A program made the position numbers and the translations under genes. This document shows positions 51,133-59,753 of a DNA stretch of 64,000 nucleotides, piece after piece (within the stretch, counting starts at the first letter, position 1; the number at the start of each line of letters is the position of its first letter). The notes under the pieces were generated by a model, which was not told the origin of the DNA, did not search any database, and was given only the letters and a program-made list of their open reading frames with translations. The stretch is from RAM1 sp050247515 (GTDB lineage Bacteria > Pseudomonadota > Gammaproteobacteria > Burkholderiales > Burkholderiaceae_C): assembly GCA_050247515.1 (NCBI GenBank), contig JBFWUB010000008.1:1-64000 (forward strand). The letters run 5' to 3'.

Positions 51133-52157
51133 AAACCGTGCTTGCCCGGCTTGTCTTGCTGGCCTGTGTGGCTGGTTCGGGTGCCGCCTGGGCGCAGGTG
51201 CCCGCCGCGGCTGCAGCCCCTAGCACAACCGCCGTCGGCGCCGAGCGCACCATCAGCGACTGGCTCATGCGGATGCACGAGGCATCGCGCCGGCGCACCT
51301 ATGTAGGCACCTTCGTGGTGTCTTCTGCGGCGGGCAACCTGTCCAGCGCCCGCATCTGGCATGCCTGTGATGGCGTCCAGCAGATGGAGCGTGTCGAGTC
51401 CCTGACGGGCGCGCCGCGATCCACCTTCCGGCGCAATGACCACGTGGTGACCTTCCTGCCCGACAGCAAGGTCGTGCACACGGAAAGGCGCGAATCGCTG
51501 GGTCTCTTCCCGAGCCTGCTGAAGTCCAGTGAAACAACCATCCCGGAGTTCTATACAGCCCAGGTCACCGGCAGTGACCGCGTGGCCGGTTTTGACACGG
51601 ACATCGTGCAATTGAATCCGCGCGACAACCTTCGTTTTGGCTACCGTATCTGGAGCGAGAAAAAATCGGGCCTGGTCGTGAAGCTTCAGACGCTGGATGC
51701 TGACGGCCAGGTCATCGAACAGGCTGCTTTTTCCGAGTTGCAACTGGACGCACCGGTCAAGATGGACAAGCTGGCCCAGATGATGGCCAACACGGACGGC
51801 TACAAGGTTCACAAGGCGGATCCGGTCAAAACCACAGCCGAGGCGCAGGGCTGGGTCCTGAAGACACCGGTGGCAGGATTCAAGCCCGTGGGCTGTTACA
51901 AGCGTCCTCCGGCTGGTGGCGGACGTGATGACACTGTCCAGTGGATTTTCTCGGACGGACTGGCTTCGGTGTCGCTGTTTGTGCAGGCCTATGACCGGCA
52001 ACGCCATGCGCAGGAACTGATGCTTTCCATGGGCGCGACTCAGACGCTGGCCCGGCGGCTTGCCGACAAGGGCGGCGACTGGTGGTTGACCGTGGTGGGT
52101 GAAGTCCCCCCGCAGACCCTCAAGGCGTTCGCGCAAAGCCTTGAGCGGCGCAAATAA
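51129..52157 (+). CDS. rseB: Sigma-E regulatory protein RseB/MucB
   Basis: 342 residues. Signal peptide (about 1-22; LARLVLLACVAGSGAAWA), then a large N-terminal domain (about 40-210; RTYVGTFVVSSAAGNLSSARIWH, ERRESLGLFP) and a small C-terminal domain. RseB senses lipid-linked molecules and protects RseA from cleavage. Translation is coupled to rseA. Confidence 0.93.
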   Translation: MKTVLARLVLLACVAGSGAAWAQVPAAAAAPSTTAVGAERTISDWLMRMHEASRRRTYVGTFVVSSAAGNLSSARIWHACDGVQQMERVESLTGAPRSTFRRNDHVVTFLPDSKVVHTERRESLGLFPSLLKSSETTIPEFYTAQVTGSDRVAGFDTDIVQLNPRDNLRFGYRIWSEKKSGLVVKLQTLDADGQVIEQAAFSELQLDAPVKMDKLAQMMANTDGYKVHKADPVKTTAEAQGWVLKTPVAGFKPVGCYKRPPAGGGRDDTVQWIFSDGLASVSLFVQAYDRQRHAQELMLSMGATQTLARRLADKGGDWWLTVVGEVPPQTLKAFAQSLERRK

Positions 52158-52221
52158 GCCCCTATTTGCTGAGCCATACGCAACACCTCCTGCATTCCCT
52201 GGTTATTGTGAAAGGCCGATG

Positions 52222-53697
52222 ATGATGCGATTCGACTTCTACAAGGTGGCGGGCACGCCCGTCCTTGCCGCCGTAGTGGCCCTGATGGCGGTGACGACCG
52301 TGATGCCCGTGCAGCCGGTTCATGCCCAGGTACGCGGCTTGCCCGATTTCACCGAGCTGGTGGAGCAGGTAGGGCCATCGGTGGTAAACATCCGTACCAT
52401 TGAAAAGTCGCGCGGCAATACGGCCCAGGGCGGCGGTCAGATGGACGAGGAGATGCAGGAGTTCTTCCGCCGTTTCTTCGGTCAGCCGCTGCCTGGCGTG
52501 CCGCGCCAGGGGCCGCGGCCCAACCAGCCCCAGGACGAAGAGCGCGAGCGTCCGCGCGGCGTCGGTTCAGGCTTCATCCTCACGCCTGATGGTTATGTCA
52601 TGACCAACGCCCATGTGGTCGACGGGGCCGACGAGGTTCTGGTGACGCTGCCGGACAAGCGCGAGTTCAAGGCCCGCATCGTCGGCGCCGACAAGCGCAC
52701 TGACGTAGCCGTGGTCAAAATCGAGGCCACGGGCCTGCCCGCCGTAAAGGTGGGTGATGTGAACCGGCTCAAGGTCGGTGAATGGGTCATGGCGATCGGT
52801 TCGCCGTTCGGGCTGGAAAACACCGTGACAGCCGGAATCGTGAGTGCCAAGCAGCGCGACACGGGCGATTACCTGCCGTTTATCCAGACCGACGTGGCCA
52901 TCAACCCCGGCAATTCGGGTGGCCCGCTGATCAACATGCGCGGCGAGGTGGTGGGCATCAACAGCCAGATCTATTCGCGCTCGGGTGGCTTCATGGGCAT
53001 TTCCTTCGCCATCCCGATGGATGAAGCCATCCGCGTGAGTGACCAGTTGCGCGCCACCGGCCGGGTTTCGCGCGGGCGCATTGGCGTGCAGATTGACCAG
53101 GTCACCAAGGATGTGGCTGAGTCGATTGGCCTGGGCAAGCCCCAAGGCGCGCTGGTACGCAGCGTTGAAAGCGGCTCCCCGGCCGACAAGGCGGGCGTGG
53201 AGGCCGGAGACATCATCATCAAGTTTGATGGCCGGGCCATTGACAAAGCCACTGATCTTCCGCGACTGGTGGGCAACACCAAGCCTGGCAACAGGAGCAC
53301 GCTGACCGTGTTCCGCCGCGGCGGCTCAAGGGACCTGAGCGTGGTGATCGCGGAATTGGAGGCGGACAAGACCGTTGCCAGGGCACCGGAAAAAGAGGTC
53401 AAGCCCAAGGCCTCAGCCGTCGCGCAGTCCATCGGGCTGGCCGTCAGTGACCTGACTGACGCGCAGAAGAAGGAACTCAAGATCAAAGGCGGTGTGAAAG
53501 TCGACGCAGCCACCGAAGGCGCGGCGCGCGCCGGCATCCGCGAAGGCGATGTGATCGTGGCCATTGGCAATGCCGAGGTCGGCAACCTGAAGGAGTTTGA
53601 GGCTGCCGTGGCCAAGGCAGACCGCAGCAAGCCCGTGCCTGTGCTTTTGCGCAGGGGCGAATTGGCGACCTATCTGTTGATCCGTCCGGCGCGCTGA
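52222..53697 (+). CDS. mucD: DegP/MucD-type periplasmic serine protease
   Basis: About 491 residues. Signal segment (about 10-36, ending VHAQV), trypsin-like domain with H131 (TNAHVVDG), D161 (RTDVAVVKI) and S232 (GNSGGPL) and two PDZ domains (about 275-365 and 395-490). It degrades misfolded periplasmic proteins; the gene is the downstream target in the rpoE-rseA-rseB operon. ATG codons at 52219, 52222 and 52225 follow each other; AAAGG at 52211-52215 favours the later ones. A clear terminator follows the stop. Confidence 0.94.
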   Translation: MMRFDFYKVAGTPVLAAVVALMAVTTVMPVQPVHAQVRGLPDFTELVEQVGPSVVNIRTIEKSRGNTAQGGGQMDEEMQEFFRRFFGQPLPGVPRQGPRPNQPQDEERERPRGVGSGFILTPDGYVMTNAHVVDGADEVLVTLPDKREFKARIVGADKRTDVAVVKIEATGLPAVKVGDVNRLKVGEWVMAIGSPFGLENTVTAGIVSAKQRDTGDYLPFIQTDVAINPGNSGGPLINMRGEVVGINSQIYSRSGGFMGISFAIPMDEAIRVSDQLRATGRVSRGRIGVQIDQVTKDVAESIGLGKPQGALVRSVESGSPADKAGVEAGDIIIKFDGRAIDKATDLPRLVGNTKPGNRSTLTVFRRGGSRDLSVVIAELEADKTVARAPEKEVKPKASAVAQSIGLAVSDLTDAQKKELKIKGGVKVDAATEGAARAGIREGDVIVAIGNAEVGNLKEFEAAVAKADRSKPVPVLLRRGELATYLLIRPAR

Positions 53698-53721
53698 CAG
53701 CCCGAGCCGGCCCCGTCAAGT

Positions 53722-53757
53722 AGCCCCAATCCGGACTCGGGTTTGGGCTTTCTTTTT
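53722..53757 (+). terminator. Rho-independent terminator after mucD
   Basis: AGCCCCAATCC pairs with GGGTTTGGGCT with small mismatches (53722-53749), followed by TTTCTTTTT. It ends the run rpoE-rseA-rseB-mucD. Confidence 0.85.
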
Positions 53758-53820
53758 GGGTGTCAGGAGCCAAAAAAGCGACGGGCCAGAAATTTTTTTC
53801 AGGCCATCGCGACCGGAAAA

Positions 53821-53842
53821 AATGTTGGCGATCGCTAACATT
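53821..53842. promoter_or_regulatory. 22-bp near-perfect palindrome
   Basis: Left half AATGTTGGCGA and right half TCGCTAACATT are complementary except one symmetric pair, with GCGATCGC at the centre. A related sequence GGCTAGCGACAATATT follows at 53849-53864, so the site may be a repeated operator overlapping the -35 element. Confidence 0.5.
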
Positions 53843-54103
53843 GAGAATGGCTAGCGACAATATTAGATAGAATCACGGTCTTCTTGAGGTCATTCCAGAC
53901 ATATCAGGCGAACCTCAAACCACGATACGGGATGAATCCGATCGGTTCACAGCCGATCCACAGATCACCCACAAGTTGTCCAGAGCGTCGCCCCTCAATC
54001 CTGTTAATAAGTTGTGCATAAATTGCTTGTTGCTGCGCTGCAACGACCGGGTTCTGCGATTTTTCGGACTGTACGTTCAGGGCTTTTTGCCTACAATGAA
54101 GTT

Positions 54104-54168
54104 CCAACTATCGCAGTTGCCATAGATTGTTGGTTTAGGGCGCGTCACTCCTCGACGCGCCCTTTTTT
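54104..54168 (+). ncRNA. Candidate ~65-nt small RNA or lepA leader ending in a terminator
   Basis: A -10-like TACAAT (54092-54097) would start a transcript near 54104 that reaches a perfect GGGCGCGTC / GACGCGCCC hairpin and six T residues. The transcript would be too short for a protein. It may be an independent small RNA or a terminated leader that controls lepA. I do not recognise it as a known family. Confidence 0.35.
54138..54168 (+). terminator. Strong Rho-independent terminator 44 bp before lepA
   Basis: GGGCGCGTC (54138-54146) and GACGCGCCC (54154-54162) are exact complements with a 7-nt loop, followed by TTTTTT (54163-54168). Its position directly ahead of lepA, not after a gene, suggests an attenuator or the end of a small RNA. 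Confidence 0.9.
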
Positions 54169-54212
54169 CTTTTCAGCGCCGTTTTAATTCAATCACTTAA
54201 GCGTTCTCGTTG

Positions 54213-56024
54213 ATGAATCACATCAGAAACTTTTCGATCATTGCCCACATTGATCATGGCAAATCGACACTGGCGGACCGCTTGATCCAGCGCTGCGGCG
54301 GCTTGAGTGACCGCGAGATGGAAGAGCAGGTGCTCGACTCGATGGACATCGAGAAAGAGCGTGGGATAACCATCAAGGCGCAGACTGCCGCGCTCAAGTA
54401 CAAGGCGCTGGATGGCAAGGTGTACAACCTCAACCTGATCGACACGCCGGGCCACGTGGACTTCAGCTACGAGGTCTCGCGCTCGCTGTCCGCATGCGAA
54501 GGCGCGTTGCTCGTTGTCGATGCGAGTCAGGGTGTGGAAGCGCAGACGGTGGCCAACTGCTACACCGCGCTGGACCTCGGCGTCGAGGTGGTGCCGGTAC
54601 TCAACAAGATGGACCTGCCCAACGCCGACCCGGACAACGCCAAGTCGGAAATCGAGGATGTGATCGGCATCGATGCGACTGACGCGATTGCCTGCTCGGC
54701 CAAGACCGGCATGGGCGTGGAAGACATCCTGGAGGCGGTGGTGTCACGCATTCCGCCGCCCAGGGGCAATCCCGACGGCGCGTTGCGCGCCATGATTGTG
54801 GACAGCTGGTTTGACACCTATGTCGGCGTCGTCATGCTGGTTCGCGTGGTGGACGGACGGCTGGCCCGGGGCGACCGGATCAAGATGATGGCCACGGGCG
54901 CGATGTACAACGCGGACAATCTGGGCGTGTTCACGCCGGCCAACGAGCCGCGTGAGTCACTGGAGGCAGGCGAGGTGGGCTACATCATCGCGGGCATCAA
55001 GGAACTGCAGGCCGCCAAGGTAGGTGACACCATCACCCAGATCAAGCAGGGTACCGGCGGCGCCGCGTTCACCGCCACCGAGCCCCTGCCGGGCTTCAAG
55101 GAAATCCAGCCCCAGGTGTTTGCCGGGCTCTATCCGACAGAGGCCAACCAGTACGACTCGCTGCGTGACGCGCTGGAAAAACTCAAGCTCAATGATTCGT
55201 CTCTGCACTATGAGCCCGAAGTGTCCCAGGCCCTGGGCTTTGGCTTTCGCTGTGGCTTCCTTGGGCTGCTGCACATGGAAATCGTTCAGGAGCGGCTGGA
55301 GCGCGAGTTCGACCAGGACCTGATTACCACGGCGCCCAGCGTGGTGTACGAGGTGGTCAAGGCCGATGGCGAGGTGCTGCGGGTGGAAAACCCGTCCAAG
55401 ATTCCGGATCAGGGCCGCATCGAGGAAATCCGCGAGCCGATCGTGACCGTGCACCTGTACATGCCGCAGGAGTACGTGGGACCGGTCATGACCCTGGCCA
55501 ACCAGAAGCGCGGCGTGCAGATGAACATGGCCTACCACGGCAAGCAGGTCATGCTGACCTACGAGATGCCGCTGGGCGAGATCGTGCTGGACTTTTTCGA
55601 CAAGCTCAAATCCGTCAGCCGCGGCTACGCCTCCATGGACTACGAGTTCAAGGAATTCCGACCGTCCGACGTGGTGAAGGTGGATATCCTGCTCAACGGC
55701 GAGAAGGTGGACGCGCTGTCCATCATCGTGCACCGGTCACAGGCCCAGTACCGTGGACGCGCGGTGGTGGGCAAGATGCGCGAGATCATCAGCCGCCAGA
55801 TGTTCGACGTGGCGATCCAGGCCGCCATTGGCGCCAACATCATTGCCCGCGAAACCATCAAGGCGCTGCGCAAGAACGTGCTGGCAAAATGCTATGGCGG
55901 TGACATCACCCGCAAACGCAAGCTCCTTGAGAAGCAGAAAGCAGGCAAGAAACGCATGAAGCAGATTGGCTCGGTCGAAGTTCCCCAGGAGGCCTTCCTG
56001 GCCATTTTGCAGGTGGAAGAATGA
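54213..56024 (+). CDS. lepA: Elongation factor 4 (LepA)
   Basis: 603 residues, translational GTPase. G motifs: AHIDHGKST (about 10-18), DTPGHVDFSYEV, NKMDLP and SAKTG. Family-specific LepA C-terminal domain reaches the end (RKRKLLEKQKAGKKRMKQIGSVEVPQEAFLAIL). It acts on stalled ribosomes and is linked to assembly. ATG at 54213 lacks a clear Shine-Dalgarno. The stop overlaps lepB (ATGA). Confidence 0.97.
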   Translation: MNHIRNFSIIAHIDHGKSTLADRLIQRCGGLSDREMEEQVLDSMDIEKERGITIKAQTAALKYKALDGKVYNLNLIDTPGHVDFSYEVSRSLSACEGALLVVDASQGVEAQTVANCYTALDLGVEVVPVLNKMDLPNADPDNAKSEIEDVIGIDATDAIACSAKTGMGVEDILEAVVSRIPPPRGNPDGALRAMIVDSWFDTYVGVVMLVRVVDGRLARGDRIKMMATGAMYNADNLGVFTPANEPRESLEAGEVGYIIAGIKELQAAKVGDTITQIKQGTGGAAFTATEPLPGFKEIQPQVFAGLYPTEANQYDSLRDALEKLKLNDSSLHYEPEVSQALGFGFRCGFLGLLHMEIVQERLEREFDQDLITTAPSVVYEVVKADGEVLRVENPSKIPDQGRIEEIREPIVTVHLYMPQEYVGPVMTLANQKRGVQMNMAYHGKQVMLTYEMPLGEIVLDFFDKLKSVSRGYASMDYEFKEFRPSDVVKVDILLNGEKVDALSIIVHRSQAQYRGRAVVGKMREIISRQMFDVAIQAAIGANIIARETIKALRKNVLAKCYGGDITRKRKLLEKQKAGKKRMKQIGSVEVPQEAFLAILQVEE

Positions 56025-56992
56025 TGATGCCGGCCATCACTGGCCTCATCCTCGCGGCGTTTGCCGGCTACGCGGGCGCCTGGTACGTCGGCGTGGTCGA
56101 GGGCAACTTTGCGCTGCTGCTGTTCCTGGCCACCTGTGTCACCGGCCTGTACTGGCTGGCTGAACGTTTTTACTTCCTGCCCCAGCGCCGCCAGGCCGTG
56201 GCCGATCTGGAAGCGAATGACGCGCAGCGCCGCGCCGGTCTTGCCGAACGTGGCATCACGCAGGTGGACGGCAACCTGTCGGAAGCGCGCACCCGGCTCA
56301 TCATGCAGCCTTGGTGGCTGGACTGGACGGCAGGCCTGTTCCCGGTTATCGCGGTGGTCTTCCTGTTGCGCTCGTTCCTGTTCGAGCCGTTCAAGATCCC
56401 CTCGGGCTCCATGATTCCAACGCTGCTGGTGGGTGACCTGATCCTGGTCAACAAATTCACCTACGGCGTGCGCCTTCCCGTCATCCACACCAAACTGACC
56501 GAAGGCAACAAGCCCCAGCGCGGCGACGTGATGGTGTTCCGCTACCCGCCAAAACCCAGTCTGGACTACATCAAGCGGGTGGTCGGTGTCCCGGGGGACG
56601 AGGTGTCCTATCTGAACAAGAAGCTCACGATCAACGGCAAGCAGGTGCCCAAGGCCTCCCTGCCGGAGTTCTTCGACGAAGACGTGATGCGTTACTTCAG
56701 GCAGTTTGAAGAGACCTTTGACGCCCGCCGCTTCCGGCTGCTCAACGATGATGACCGCCCGGCCTTCGTTGCGGGCGCTGAAGACTTTCCTTTCAAGCAG
56801 AATTGCCGTTACAGTGTCGAAGGCGTGGTGTGCAAGGTGCCCGAGGGCCACTATTTCATGATGGGCGACAACCGCGATAATTCGCTGGACTCGCGTTACT
56901 GGGGATTTGTGCCCGACCGGAACATCGTGGGCAAGGCCTTTTTCATCTGGATGAATTTCGGCAATTTCAAGCGTATTGGCTCGTTCGAATAG
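56021..56992 (+). CDS. lepB: Signal peptidase I
   Basis: 323 residues. Removes signal peptides of exported proteins. Two N-terminal membrane segments (about 3-22, 28-48) plus a third (about 103-120); nucleophile S130 in IPSGSMIPTL and base K185 in DYIKRVVGVPGDE, and GDNRDNSLDSRYWGFVP near the end. Three consecutive ATG codons (56021, 56024, 56027) are possible starts. Coupled to lepA. Confidence 0.96.
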   Translation: MMMPAITGLILAAFAGYAGAWYVGVVEGNFALLLFLATCVTGLYWLAERFYFLPQRRQAVADLEANDAQRRAGLAERGITQVDGNLSEARTRLIMQPWWLDWTAGLFPVIAVVFLLRSFLFEPFKIPSGSMIPTLLVGDLILVNKFTYGVRLPVIHTKLTEGNKPQRGDVMVFRYPPKPSLDYIKRVVGVPGDEVSYLNKKLTINGKQVPKASLPEFFDEDVMRYFRQFEETFDARRFRLLNDDDRPAFVAGAEDFPFKQNCRYSVEGVVCKVPEGHYFMMGDNRDNSLDSRYWGFVPDRNIVGKAFFIWMNFGNFKRIGSFE

Positions 56993-57017
56993 CAACAGAT
57001 CTATCAAAGGTTGGCGT

Positions 57018-57371
57018 ATGAAGTTTCTGCAAAAAACAAGACAACGGGGCGCGTCATTCATCGGCGTCATTGTGGTGGTGGCGCTTCTGGCCGGCATCGG
57101 GGTGCTGGGCGCGCAGGCTTTCCCCACTTTCATGGAATACCAGGCGGTGCTCAAGGCCATCGAGAAGGCCAAGTCCGGCAGCAATCCTGCTGATATACGC
57201 ACCATCTTTGACAAGGCGGCCCAGGTGGACGACATCAAGTCGATTTCAGGCAAGGACCTGGAGGTCACCCAGAACAATGGCAAGACCATTGTCTCGTTTG
57301 CCTACAACAAGGAAATCCACATGGCGGGTCCGGCATACCTGCTGCTCAAGTACAACGGGCAAACCAAGTAG
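57018..57371 (+). CDS. DUF4845 family membrane protein
   Basis: 117 residues with one N-terminal membrane helix (about 13-33; FIGVIVVVALLAGIGVLGAQ) in a pilin-like opening (RQRGASFIGVIV), then a small periplasmic domain. DUF4845 proteins commonly sit between lepB and rnc; function unknown. AAAGG lies 7 nt before the ATG. The stop is 1 bp before the rnc start. Confidence 0.85.
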   Translation: MKFLQKTRQRGASFIGVIVVVALLAGIGVLGAQAFPTFMEYQAVLKAIEKAKSGSNPADIRTIFDKAAQVDDIKSISGKDLEVTQNNGKTIVSFAYNKEIHMAGPAYLLLKYNGQTK

Positions 57372-57372
57372 C

Positions 57373-58056
57373 GTGGATGGCGGCCTGTCAGCACTGCAAG
57401 ACCGCTTGCAGCACACGTTCTCCGACCCGCAGTTGCTGCTGCGTGCGCTGACCCACCGCAGCTTTTCGGCCGACCACAACGAGCGCCTGGAGTTTCTGGG
57501 TGATTCCGTGCTGAACCTGGCCGTGGCGGCGCTCCTGTACGACAGGTTGCGCGCCCTGCCCGAGGGCGACCTCTCGCGCGTACGGGCCAATCTGGTCAAG
57601 CAGGACACCCTGCACCAGCTGGCGCTGGAGCTGGGTTTGCCGGCGGTGATCCGCCTGGGCGAGGGTGAAAGCCGATCCGGCGGCCACAAGCGCCCATCCA
57701 TCCTGGCGGATTGCCTGGAGGCCCTGATTGGCGCGGTGCACCTGGATGCGGGCTACGGCGCGGCTGAGGCATTGGTGCACCGGCTGCTGCGCAACTTCGA
57801 GATCAAACCCCAGATGCAGGCGGCAGCCAAGGACCCCAAGACCGAGCTGCAGGAGTGGCTGCAGGGGCGCAAGATGAAGCTTCCGGTCTATCGCGTGGCC
57901 GCCACGCTTGGGGCCGCGCACAGGCAGACCTTTGACGTCGAGTGTGAAGTACCCGAACTGGGAGCCGCCGAGCGCGGCATCGGTGGTTCTCGCCGGGCAG
58001 GCGAGCAGGCCGCGGCCGCCGCCATGCTGATCGCGCTGAAAGCCAGGATCAAATGA
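57373..58056 (+). CDS. rnc: Ribonuclease III
   Basis: 227 residues. Cuts double-stranded RNA and matures rRNA. The signature NERLEFLGDSVLNL (about 36-49) is intact, and a dsRNA-binding domain ends the protein (DPKTELQEWLQGRKMKLPVY, GGSRRAGEQAAAAAMLIAL). Starts with GTG at 57373, the only in-frame start that gives the family length; longer frames upstream shadow the DUF4845 gene. Overlaps era by 4 nt. Confidence 0.95.
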   Translation: MDGGLSALQDRLQHTFSDPQLLLRALTHRSFSADHNERLEFLGDSVLNLAVAALLYDRLRALPEGDLSRVRANLVKQDTLHQLALELGLPAVIRLGEGESRSGGHKRPSILADCLEALIGAVHLDAGYGAAEALVHRLLRNFEIKPQMQAAAKDPKTELQEWLQGRKMKLPVYRVAATLGAAHRQTFDVECEVPELGAAERGIGGSRRAGEQAAAAAMLIALKARIK

Positions 58057-58994
58057 CCAACATTCCAGAAGACGCCCTGACCGGCAGGCCGGGCTCCGGC
58101 GGCCAGCGTTGCGGCCTGATCGCCATCGTGGGCAAGCCCAATGTGGGCAAGTCCACGCTGCTCAACGCGCTGGTGGGGCAGAAGATCAGCATCACGTCCC
58201 GCAAGGCACAGACCACGCGTCATCGCATCACCGGCATCCGCACCAGCGGGTCGACGCAATTCATCTTCGTTGACACGCCGGGCTTCCAGACCCGCCATTC
58301 CACGGCGCTGAACCGGTCCTTGAACAAGACCGTCGTCGGCGCGATTGGTGAGGTGGACCTGGTCCTGTTTGTGGTGGAAGCCGGCAGCTTCACGCTGGGC
58401 GATGCCAAGGTGCTGGCGCTGCTCAAGCCCGGGACCCCGGCGCTGCTGGTGGCCAACAAGCTGGACAAGGTGGTGCGCCGCGCGGAAGTGGCCCCCTGGC
58501 TGCGCGACATGCAGCAGCGTCACGAGTTCGCCGAGTTCGTGCCGATGTCGGCCAAGAACGCCAAGGACGTTGAGCGCCTGTTCACCATCTGCGAGAAATT
58601 CCTGCCCGAACAGGCGTGGTGGTACGGCGAGGACGAGCTTACCGACCGCAGCGAGAAATTCCTGGCCAGCGAGACTGTGCGCGAAAAGCTGTTTCGCTTC
58701 ACCGGCGACGAATTGCCCTACACGTCCACGGTCGTCGTTGACAAGTTCGAGGAAGAGCCCAGCCCCAAACACGGGCGCATGGTGCGCATTGCCGCCACCA
58801 TCGTGGTGGAACGCGATGGTCACAAGGCCATGGTGATTGGCGAGCGGGGCGAGCGGCTCAAACGCATTGGCACCGACGCGCGTACCGAGCTTGAAAAGCT
58901 GCTGGGTGCCAAGGTGTTCCTGGAGCTGTGGGTCAAGGTGCGTTCGGGCTGGGCGGATGACGAAGCGCGCGTGAAATCGTTCGGTTACGAGTAA
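58053..58994 (+). CDS. era: GTPase Era
   Basis: 313 residues. GTPase domain: GKPNVGKSTLLNAL (G1), DTPGFQT (G3), NKLDKV (G4), SAKNAKDV (G5); C-terminal KH RNA-binding domain (VVERDGHKAMVIGERGERLKRIG). Assists 16S rRNA maturation and 30S assembly. Coupled to rnc. Confidence 0.96.
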   Translation: MTNIPEDALTGRPGSGGQRCGLIAIVGKPNVGKSTLLNALVGQKISITSRKAQTTRHRITGIRTSGSTQFIFVDTPGFQTRHSTALNRSLNKTVVGAIGEVDLVLFVVEAGSFTLGDAKVLALLKPGTPALLVANKLDKVVRRAEVAPWLRDMQQRHEFAEFVPMSAKNAKDVERLFTICEKFLPEQAWWYGEDELTDRSEKFLASETVREKLFRFTGDELPYTSTVVVDKFEEEPSPKHGRMVRIAATIVVERDGHKAMVIGERGERLKRIGTDARTELEKLLGAKVFLELWVKVRSGWADDEARVKSFGYE

Positions 58995-59003
58995 AGCCCC
59001 ATC

Positions 59004-59753
59004 GTGGCCGTCAAGCGCATCAGTGACGAGCCTGCCTATGTGCTGCACCGCTACGACTGGAGCGAGTCCAGCCTGATCCTGGAGGTGCTGACCCGCCACC
59101 ACGGTCGGGTGGCGCTGGTGGCCAAGGGGGCCAAACGGCCGAGTTCCAGTTTCCGCCCGATCCTGCTTCCGTTGCAGCCGCTGCGCCTGGGCTTCGGCGG
59201 CGACGCCGAAATCCGCACGCTCAAGGGCGCCGAGTGGGTGGGCGGCCATGTGATGCCCACGGGCGATGCGCTGCTGTCGGGCTATTACCTCAACGAGCTG
59301 GTGTTGCGCCTGCTGGCGCGCGATGACGCCCATCCCGCGCTGTTTGACGCCTACCGCGCGGCGGTCCAGGTGCTGGCCAGCGGCCAGGCCGAGGCGTTGC
59401 AGGCCGGCCTGCGGGCGTTCGAGCTGCTGCTGTTGCGCGAAATCGGCTTGCTGCCGGTGCTGGACATGCAGACGCTCACGCTGGCGCCGCTGGAAGACAG
59501 CGCCCGCTACAGCCTGATGCCCGACGGCGGGCTGATGCAGGCGCAGGGCGACGAACGCGCGAGCCTGACGGGCCGGCAGTGGCAACTGCTGCAGTCGGCG
59601 CTGGACGACGCGGCGCCATTTCATGCCACGCTGCGGGTGTGTGCGGATGTCATGGCGGGTCTCAAGCCGCAGCTGCGCGTGCTGCTGCACTACCATTGCG
59701 GAGTTGCCACGCTGCGCACGCGCCAGATGATGATGGACCTGCAATCCCTATGA
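59004..59753 (+). CDS. recO: DNA repair protein RecO
   Basis: 249 residues. N-terminal OB-fold (YVLHRYDWSESSLILEVLTRHHGRVALVAKGAKRPSS) and a helical C-terminal domain. It helps RecA load in gap repair. The zinc-binding cysteines seen in some bacteria are not obvious here. Starts with GTG, 9 bp after era. Ends in an ATGA overlap with pdxJ. Confidence 0.94.
   Translation: MAVKRISDEPAYVLHRYDWSESSLILEVLTRHHGRVALVAKGAKRPSSSFRPILLPLQPLRLGFGGDAEIRTLKGAEWVGGHVMPTGDALLSGYYLNELVLRLLARDDAHPALFDAYRAAVQVLASGQAEALQAGLRAFELLLLREIGLLPVLDMQTLTLAPLEDSARYSLMPDGGLMQAQGDERASLTGRQWQLLQSALDDAAPFHATLRVCADVMAGLKPQLRVLLHYHCGVATLRTRQMMMDLQSL

Larger units (their letters stand above)
53760..54212 (+). promoter_or_regulatory. 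Gene-free region before lepA: promoters, palindrome and terminator
   Basis: No convincing gene lies here. Visible: a 22-bp near-palindrome (53821-53842); a candidate promoter TTGAGA (53841-53846), 17-bp spacer, TAGATA (53864-53869); a second candidate -10 TACAAT (54092-54097); and a strong terminator (54138-54168) that ends 44 bp before the lepA start. The region is A/T-richer than its surroundings. A small open frame on the minus strand (54107 to 53904) has no family features. Confidence 0.5.

Noticed and set aside
54013..54021. A DnaA-box match (TTATGCACA on the minus strand)
   Set aside because: Single site, no dnaA/dnaN nearby and no cluster of boxes; expected by chance in an A/T-rich gap.
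53904..54107. 67-codon minus-strand frame before lepA
   Set aside because: No ribosome-binding site or recognised motif, and it overlaps promoter-like and structured DNA.
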